Shown: positions 59,301 to 64,000 of the stretch, one piece after another | How positions within the stretch are numbered: the stretch's first letter is position 1 | Layout: every line of letters starts with the position of its first letter | Source of the DNA: Actinostola sp. cb2023 | Lineage: Eukaryota > Cnidaria > Anthozoa > Actiniaria > Actinostolidae | Direction: 5' to 3' | Length of the DNA: 64,000 nt | Assembly: GCA_033675265.1 (NCBI GenBank) | Contig: JAUJYZ010001198.1 | Span: forward strand, 168,501 to 232,500 | Made by a program: the position numbers and the translations under genes | The notes under the pieces: model-generated | The model's input: only the letters and a program-made list of their open reading frames with translations | Database searches by the model: none | What the model was told of the DNA's origin: nothing

Positions 59301-60894
59301 CTCCTCGGGTTGTGTCTTCACTAGAGTTTTATCATCTCTCTTTGTGTCATCGACATTACTAGCTCCTGGCCTTTTTGGTGCATCAGAAGCTAATCAATTC
59401 AATGTTGAGATTAAATATTAAAGGTCTACCATTATTAAAAACATTTGAAAAAATTAGATAAATTATAACATTTTATTCAAAAACTTGAATGACAATCCCC
59501 AATTAGAACATTGATTGATAAAGATGATGATGGCAATAATAATAATAATAATCAATTTATATGATGATGATAATAATTTAATAAAAATAATAATATATAT
59601 ATTTTTTAATATATATATTATTATCGATGAAATATCTATATTTCTCTTCTTCGAAAATTTGATATCTGTGAAGATATATACCTTATTTGACATTTTAGTG
59701 TGTAGTACAGCTGGATATTTTTACGAGTCTGCAGTATTTTGTCGAGCCTGTAGGGCGAGACAAAATACAAAGACTAGTAAAAATTTCCAGACCTACATGA
59801 ACTACACTGCACTAAAATGTCAAGTAAGTTATTTATTATCCAACACTTTGTGATGCAAAAATACACTCCTCCAGTGAAGGATATTTATATAAAAGCGCAC
59901 GCGAAATAGACAAGTAAAAATATAGCTGGATATTTTTACTTGCTCCAGTCTTACTAGCGCGATATTTTTACTCGTCTATGAACAGTTGGATAATAAAACA
60001 TGCTATCTTCACATGTGAAGATATCATATCGTAAAGTAAAAATTATTTCAAAACAAAAAAATTGTTCCTAATCATCGATAATTATATATTAAACAGAATA
60101 TTACATGGTCGCTCATTCGTTGTGCTCACTCGTGAGATATATTTTCAACACTTGAAGATAAAATTTGTATCTCCGCGTGCCCATATAATATCCTCTATTT
60201 TATACACGACAAATTTTTAAAGCTACAGCTTGTGGGGTCGTGTAAAACATAAATGTAAAATAAAACAAAAATATATAAATATGTAAATATGTACAAATAT
60301 GTAAATATGTACAAATAAATATGATAATATTGATAATATAATAATGGGTGTCATAGTGAGAAATGATGACGACGAATGACGACTGTTGTTAATTAACGAT
60401 TCACAGCCGCCATTTTGAATTTTGACTTCCGGAACAAGTTCCAACAGACTTCGTTCCCAGGGGTATTTCTCTGGGAGCGAGTAACGAGCGACAGAATATA
60501 CCCCTGGGTTCCCGAGGATGACAAGATGGTTGCCTTAAAACATAGATTAAACTTTACTTTTGAAACACAAATTCTGCTCTAATATGTCTAAATGAGAAAG
60601 GCTCAAGCTAGTCGTCAAGATTTTAAAACAATAACACGAACTTTAAGTTGAGCTTAAATTATATTAAGCTTATATCGCAAACAAACCACATACACATTCA
60701 GTACAAAGCGCTAAAACAAGTCATGACTCCTCGACTGACAACATAACTGCTTATAACCGTGATTAATCAAGTATCTTCTGGATATATACACGATATAACA
60801 CGATGAATACAACAAAGACGAACTGCTCACCAGCTGAAGAAGAAGCTGTCGACCCTCTTCCTCGTCCTCTTCCTTTGGACTTTTTTCTCGGCAT
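47366..60894 (-). CDS. Argonaute protein, slicer-type, complete gene (copy A)
   Basis: Exons in transcription order: 60894-60831, 59389-57223 (structure uncertain), 56917-56613, 55868-55812, 55424-55160, 54364-54221, 54095-53918, 52954-52783, 51447-51097, 49765-48977, 48379-48186, 47471-47366. It loads small RNAs and cleaves or silences target RNA. Visible parts are an N-terminus GRGRGRG that could be arginine-methylated, a 33-residue repeat region, the N domain ([10 protein letters not shown]), the L1 linker (FTPVGRSFF) and PAZ ([19 protein letters not shown]). MID has the 5'-phosphate pocket ([21 protein letters not shown]). PIWI has all four catalytic positions: D in GADVTHP, E in VKELLIEF, D in FYRDGV, H in RPTHYHV. 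It ends in the usual MYFA-type tail. The ~853-residue core is in frame throughout; exon 2 is not, see the repeat entry. Confidence 0.94.
47648..47800. mobile_element. MITE, CCACAATCCTTTGCG termini, copy 2
   Basis: TTTTACCACAATCCTTTGCG at the left and CGCAAAGGATTATGGTACAA at the right, then GCAGCCGCCATCTTTT, as in the copy at 43258. Confidence 0.82.
47824..47962. mobile_element. MITE with THAP11/ZNF143-like termini, in the Argonaute's last introns
   Basis: The left terminus carries ACTACAAGTACCAGAATGC at 47826-47844; the right carries the inverted copy at 47942-47960. TTTG follows both. The 97-bp centre is AT-rich. It lies in the last intron of the Argonaute gene. Confidence 0.85.
47990..48170. 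mobile_element. Inverted-repeat element with a G homopolymer
   Basis: CCAGGGCCGTACATAA at the left and GTGTACGGCCCTGCT at the right; a run of about 27 G lies at 48025-48051. Confidence 0.65.
48500..48935. repeat. CACCATCATCAC-type tract in Argonaute intron 10
   Basis: Irregular CCA/TCA trinucleotide repeat, including CCATCCATCCATCCATCA. False Pro/His/Ser frames result. Confidence 0.95.
49819..50655. repeat. 20-bp minisatellite in Argonaute intron 9
   Basis: Unit CGGAAGTTGCGAAGTTTGTT and variants (CCGAAGTTG, CGTTAGTTG, GTGAAGTT), about 40 copies. The strand opposite the gene's sense reads as Asn/Thr/Ser/Gln repeats; not coding. Confidence 0.96.
50850..50995. repeat. Purine-rich GGGA/GGAA tract
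   Basis: AGGGAGGGAAAGAGGGAGGA and GGAAGGAAGGAAGGAAGG runs, in Argonaute intron 9. Confidence 0.9.
51555..51990. mobile_element. Inverted-repeat element with G/C homopolymer, intron 8
   Basis: GGACTCCGATACGAAAGTGG and GGGATGCTCGTCG at the left are answered by CGACGAGCATCCCTAC and GGGAGTCCCCCC at the right. The interior repeats GGTCCCTTTTAGGG. Confidence 0.78.
51977..52133. mobile_element. Palindromic MITE, TGGCCCCGGTTGCACGAAAG termini, intron 8
   Basis: Both ends are perfect over 20 bp and the interior (GGATAAGTCCTATCCAATGG / ATCCGTTGGATAAGACTTAT) also pairs. Confidence 0.9.
52130..52335. mobile_element. Degraded Harbinger-like MITE related to the 4.5-kb nested copy
   Basis: CAGACACGGAGCAATATTGC at the left and GCAATGTTGCACCGTGTGTC at the right resemble the 4494-4754 element, with lost internal symmetry. 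Confidence 0.65.
52435..52570. mobile_element. Inverted-repeat element, intron 8
   Basis: GAACAATTATTCCCC and GTAGTGGTGGATATTTACC are mirrored by GGTAAATATTCACCACTAC and GGGGGATAATTGTTTT. Confidence 0.75.
53001..53392. mobile_element. 392-bp palindromic MITE in Argonaute intron 7
   Basis: Perfect ends ATAGGCGACTTGCACTAAGA with TATCA on both flanks (52996-53000 and 53393-53397). The arms of about 170 bp are nearly complementary throughout (GTCACGTGACCCCAACACCC, CGAACAGCAGTGTCAAAATG). Confidence 0.92.
54424..54766. mobile_element. Palindromic MITE, same family as 4387-5114, without the inner insertion
   Basis: AAAGTGTATATGACAC and TTTTGAAAATCGATTACATA at the left with the inverted counterpart at the right. 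It lies in Argonaute intron 5 and acts as a reference for the nested copy. Confidence 0.88.
56130..56315. repeat. Dispersed repeat, CTCTCGACCA..GATACTGAGT family
   Basis: CTCTCGACCAATGAGAATAC and AGATACTGAGTACAATGTAT near 56264-56310 match about 34310-34352 in SDHA intron 4. ACCTACAGATAACAACC occurs repeatedly upstream. Confidence 0.5.
57330..57640 (-). repeat. Two-copy coding repeat in the Argonaute N-terminal region
   Basis: In the frame that joins exon 3, the block [20 protein letters not shown] then [16 protein letters not shown] occurs twice in tandem. It precedes [20 protein letters not shown] and the exon's donor at 57223. Confidence 0.8.
57680..59275 (-). repeat. 99-bp (33-residue) repeat array in the Argonaute N-terminal region
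   Basis: About 16 copies of a 99-bp unit encoding [20 protein letters not shown] then [13 protein letters not shown]. It is Lys/Ser/Pro/Gln-rich and probably disordered. The frame entering from exon 1 is open for about four units. It then hits TAG at 58902-58904 in a unit carrying a ~25-bp replacement (around 58895-58930). Other units carry indels near 57914, 58080, 58190, 58385 and 58500-58560. As assembled the array cannot be read through in one frame into exon 3. Confidence 0.9.
59689..59823. mobile_element. Inverted repeat in Argonaute intron 1
   Basis: GACATTTTAGTGTGTAGTAC and GGATATTTTTACGAGTC are mirrored by ACTAGTAAAAATTTCC and ACACTGCACTAAAATGTC. Confidence 0.7.
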
Positions 60895-61324
60895 TTGTCG
60901 AATCAGTTCAGCCACACATTGAATATTTAACTAATCCCAAGTAGGTTTCTTTAGATAAGTAGTAAAGAAGAAGCAGAAATCGTAGATAATTCGTAGCATT
61001 CACCTCTCCAAGCGAAGTGATGAATCAACAATATATTTTGTGCTGCGTTTCATTTCTTGGAATTGACATGTGTGAATCAGCCAATCAAAATGCACCTTGT
61101 AATTCCAGGAAAAACACTTGGAAAAAATAAATAAAACAAGAGCTGATAACGATAAAGAAAGTAAACAGTATGTTATTTATACGGTGTAATCATTCTCGGG
61201 AATGATTTGATCCTGATTTAGTGGATTTAGTGATTTTGTCGCAGTGACCGGGGTAACATGGTAACGAATTAATTGAAGACTGTGACGTCATTTCCGGTCT
61301 CAATAAACAAAACATAGAGGGCTT

Positions 61325-61503
61325 TAGAGGGTGTCCGCTTATAGGGGGTGTCCACTTAATAGGGGGTGTGAGCTTAATAGGGGGTGTCCACATAATAAGG
61401 GGTGTCCACTTAATAGGGAGTGTCCGCTTAATAGTAGGTGTCCGCTTAATAGGGGACCGTGTCCACTTAATAGAGGGTGTCCGCTTAATAGGGGGTTCGA
61501 CTG
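61325..61503. mobile_element. CAGT-ended pogo-like terminus with ~10 internal tandem repeats
   Basis: Read on the minus strand the end is TA-CAGTCGAACCCCCTATTA, followed by ten or so copies of CTATTAAGCGGACACCC. No inverted partner was found, so it appears truncated on the other side. Confidence 0.65.
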
Positions 61504-61869
61504 TAATAATATACTACTACATAATTTATAGTTATTGTAGCAAAACAGATCTAACTACAATTTTAATATTAAAAACGACAATCTAGGAAAGAGATATAAA
61601 TGAAATGGAAACTTTTTTTCACATTTTTATTTTATACTCACTAAAGAGTTACAGACAGTGGTGAAGAATTTATACAGAAACTCTACGTTTGACATGTCGT
61701 TCAAATGAGATTTATATGAATTTTTCAAGTTCCCAAGAATGGAGCTAGTAAAAAGTAAAAAGTAAAAAGAAAACGGACGTTTTTTCAAGTTTTTTTATAG
61801 ATTATGTTACAGTTTTGGTAAAAGATTATACCACTAGCAATTGAGTTTGATATGGAACATTATTGGTGA

Positions 61870-62046
61870 TATGGTATAACCACAGGCAGCCCAACCATTG
61901 CTTTTGAGGCTACTAAATAATCAAATAAAATGATATTTGCGTTTTTTTATGGGTTTCCTGTGGTTGAGCGCACGCGCGCATTTATATATTGGGTTCCCTG
62001 TGTAAATAGCCTCAAAAGCAATGGTTGGGCTGCCTGTGGTATAACT
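61870..62046. mobile_element. Palindromic MITE, CCACAGGCAGCCCAACC ends
   Basis: GTATAACCACAGGCAGCCCA and ACCATTGCTTTTGAGGCTA are mirrored exactly by the right end. The core contains GGGTTTCCTGTGGTTGAGCG and TTGGGTTCCCTGTGTA. It ends about 140 bp past the second Argonaute's stop codon. Confidence 0.88.
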
Positions 62047-62188
62047 GGTTAGAAAATAAAACGTTCTTCCGAACTGTACAATATTGTTGTAGTTTACGGT
62101 ATGCATACATAGTTTAGTTAAAGTGTGTTTGCTGTTGATTTCTCTTAAATTTATTTTTTTATTGAGATTTTTCATTGGGAATTTCTTG

Positions 62189-63194
62189 TCAGGCAAAATA
62201 CATTCCACGTAGAATATCGGGATGTACTTGAACGGCTTTTGCTAGGGTTTCGGGAGTTCTTGAATCGTCGCCCGTACTGTTGCTCGACCCACTATCATTC
62301 CTGCAAGAGAAAGTACAAATAGGCGTCAGTTTAGTATGAGTGAGAAAGTAATGGTACCATGCTGTGCCGTAATGAAAGACTTTGATTGGACGAGATGCAT
62401 CTGCACGCTTTTTGATTGGTTCAGAAAGGAAGCTATTTGAGTGTCACGGAACCGTAGGTTTCCCACTCATACGAAAACGACTCTATTCGGCGAGTGGGTT
62501 ACCTGTGGTAACTTAACCACAGGTAACCCACTCATGGGAAAGCGTGAGATGTGTGTATACCATGCAGTACCCGTTTACCGGGTTAGGCGTTCTAAAGAAA
62601 TATTGACTTTTATAGAGTGGAAACAGATCCAAGGGGATCATTAAAATTTTTACCTTTGAAATGAAATGGGACAATCAGACAAGCATTTTGGGGGGAGGGG
62701 TCTTTGGAGTTTTATCCGCTTAGGGGGAGGGTCACAAAATTTTCAGATCAATTCCTCCATAAGGGAGTTTAAGATTTGCAAAACCTACGACGGCGACGTC
62801 AACCGGAAGTGTCAATAACTTCTGTTCGGGGTTTCGTACATTAGAGATTTAGTCCAAGCCTAAGCCTGTGAGGTTACTTCATCCACAAGGAATACCAACT
62901 ATGAAGGTATGAAACTCCGAACAGAAGTTATTGACACTTCCGGTTGACGTCGCCGTCGTAGGTTTTGCAAATCTTTTAACTCCCTAATACCTACCCTTCT
63001 TTATCCCGGTCCATCATATGGAAGCGCGCTCTAAAAGCGACCAAGTGAGCATAATAGGCCGGTGCAGGAATAGAGACGGACCTTGTACAGCGGACATACG
63101 TGTGACATAACTGGTAGGTCAGAGCTTGGAGCTCGTCTGCGGTGAATCTATTGTCGTCCCAAAGGACATGGTAGTGTGATGGACGGCTGGTACC
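62189..63194 (-). CDS. Second Argonaute (copy B), last two exons only
   Basis: Exons 63194-62995 (200 nt, ending in phase 2) and 62300-62189 (112 nt with stop). The penultimate exon encodes [20 protein letters not shown] and the [20 protein letters not shown] stretch, carrying the fourth catalytic residue of PIWI (H in SHYHV). The last exon ends [18 protein letters not shown]. It is closer to vertebrate AGO1-4 than copy A is at these positions (VLWDDN against VLYDDN; AKAVQVH retained). Exon boundaries and phase coincide with exons 11 and 12 of copy A. The rest lies beyond the right edge of the window. Confidence 0.95.
62328..62482. mobile_element. AGTCGTTTTC-family MITE, copy 6
   Basis: The right end is intact (CCCACTCATACGAAAACGAC), the left is decayed (AGTTTAGTATGAGTGAGAAA). 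The interior matches the 47.1-kb copy (GATTGGACGAGATGCATCTG). It starts 26 bp upstream of the copy B last-exon acceptor. Confidence 0.88.
62490..62534. repeat. Perfect short hairpin
   Basis: GAGTGGGTTACCTGTGGT is followed after 6 bp by its exact complement. It lies in the last intron of copy B, beside the preceding MITE, and shares CCTGTGGT with the 61.9-kb element. Confidence 0.85.
62763..62984. mobile_element. Harbinger-like MITE just inside a splice donor of copy B
   Basis: GGGAGTTTAAGATTTGCAAA at the left and TTTGCAAATCTTTTAACTCC at the right, with CTACGACGGCGACGTCAACC pairing inside. TAA occurs on both flanks (62760-62762 and 62985-62987). Only seven intron bases separate the flank from exon end 62995. 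Confidence 0.9.
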
Positions 63195-63261
63195 CTGTCA
63201 ACAAATCGTCATCATATTACTGACAAAATCTAGCAGTCATTATCACATGAACATTGTTACC

Positions 63262-63735
63262 AATGACAACCATCATCACTATCATCACAAACATCACCAT
63301 CATTACATCATCACTATCATTACATCATCACTATCACTATCATTACATCATCACTATCATTACATCATCACTATCACTATCATTACATCATCACTATCAT
63401 CATAAACATCACCATTATTACATCATCACTATCATTACATCATCACTATCACTATCATTACATCATCACCATCATTACATCATCACTATCACTATCATTA
63501 CATCATCACTATCATCATAAACATCACCATCATTACATCATCACTATCATTACATCATCACTATCACTATCATTACATCATCACTATCATCATAAACATC
63601 ACCATCATTACATCATCACTATCATTACATCATCACTATCACTACATCATCACTATCATCATAAACATCACCATCATTACATCATCACTATCATCACTAT
63701 CATTACATCATCACTATCACTATCATTACATCATC
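63262..63735. repeat. CATCATCACTATCATTA array in copy B intron
   Basis: Units of 17-18 bp interspersed with CATCATAAACATCACCATCA blocks of higher-order structure. Confidence 0.95.
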
Positions 63736-63796
63736 TTCATCATCAGGATCGTCATCACACTTCAACTATACACTTATTCAAAATGTCTCACTGGAG

Positions 63797-63905
63797 AAAA
63801 ACACACGCTCTTTTAATAAACCTTGGAAATTCATTGAATTTTTTTTGGAAACTGATGTCCAACTAACTCCAATGAATTCCCAAGTTTTGAAGAGCGCGTG
63901 TCTGT
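63797..63905. mobile_element. Inverted repeat near the right edge
   Basis: ACACACGCTCTTTTAATAAA and CCTTGGAAATTCATTGAA are mirrored by CTCCAATGAATTCCCAAGTT and GAAGAGCGCGTGTCTG. Confidence 0.75.
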
Positions 63906-64000
63906 ATAAAACTTCATGATCAATCATCACCAAATACATCATTATCATCGTAATCATGACTGCATTACAGCGAAAATCCTTGTATCGCGACCTTTCGTTT

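Larger units (their letters stand above)
60895..62188. other. Spacer between the two Argonaute genes
   Basis: 1.3 kb separating the upstream gene's stop codon (62189) from the next gene's start codon (60894), both read on the minus strand. It must contain the promoter of the complete gene. It holds a CAGT-ended element and a palindromic MITE; no other gene. Confidence 0.7.

Overview
The window is intron-rich animal nuclear DNA. Genes are split by GT-AG introns, start codons sit in AAAATGG-type contexts, and most non-coding sequence is small inverted-repeat transposons (MITEs) and minisatellites. Gene content (one-to-one RDM1, SDHA, SLC22A18 and MICOS homologues, plus two slicer-type Argonautes side by side) and the style of the repeats suggest a marine invertebrate, most likely an anthozoan cnidarian (coral or sea anemone). 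The lineage call is inference, not proof.

Layout. 1-6.04 kb: a large inverted-repeat element with ~0.95 kb arms around a 17-bp minisatellite, carrying a MITE that itself carries a second MITE. 6.1-10.6 kb: repeats and gene-free DNA. 10.62-17.21 kb (+): RDM1, 6 exons, with a 5-kb 22-bp minisatellite filling intron 3. 18.81-21.39 kb (-): a MIC26/MIC27 (ApoO family) MICOS subunit, 6 exons. 21.55-27.90 kb (+): SLC22A18, 7 exons, head-to-head with the MICOS gene across 164 bp. 30.17-32.40 kb (-): a six-finger C2HC protein joining ZNF474-like and ZC2HC1-like halves. 33.23-43.07 kb (+): SDHA, 17 exons, 664 codons, head-to-head with the C2HC gene across 0.83 kb. 44.03-45.64 kb (+): one single-exon orphan gene with a TATA box, then a weaker two-ORF candidate. 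47.37-60.89 kb (-): a full Argonaute gene. 62.19-63.19 kb and onward (-): the last two exons of a second Argonaute. For RDM1, the MICOS gene, SLC22A18, the C2HC gene and SDHA the splice phases were followed exon by exon, and each gives an uninterrupted reading frame of whole codons.

Function. SDHA and the MICOS subunit are mitochondrial inner-membrane components, RDM1 is a DNA-damage/RNA-binding protein, SLC22A18 is a major-facilitator transporter, and the Argonautes are small-RNA effectors. Nothing suggests a shared pathway beyond two divergent promoter pairs and the Argonaute tandem.

The most unusual features are: the tandem Argonautes; the 33-residue repeat array in the N-terminal region of the complete Argonaute, whose frame is broken as assembled; intronic minisatellites whose unit carries a 5' splice-site consensus (RDM1) or a 3' splice-site-like motif (SDHA); a MITE whose termini resemble the THAP11/ZNF143 promoter motif; and nested or filled-versus-empty insertion sites that let target-site duplications be read inside this one window. 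I did not find a convincing new multi-gene system.
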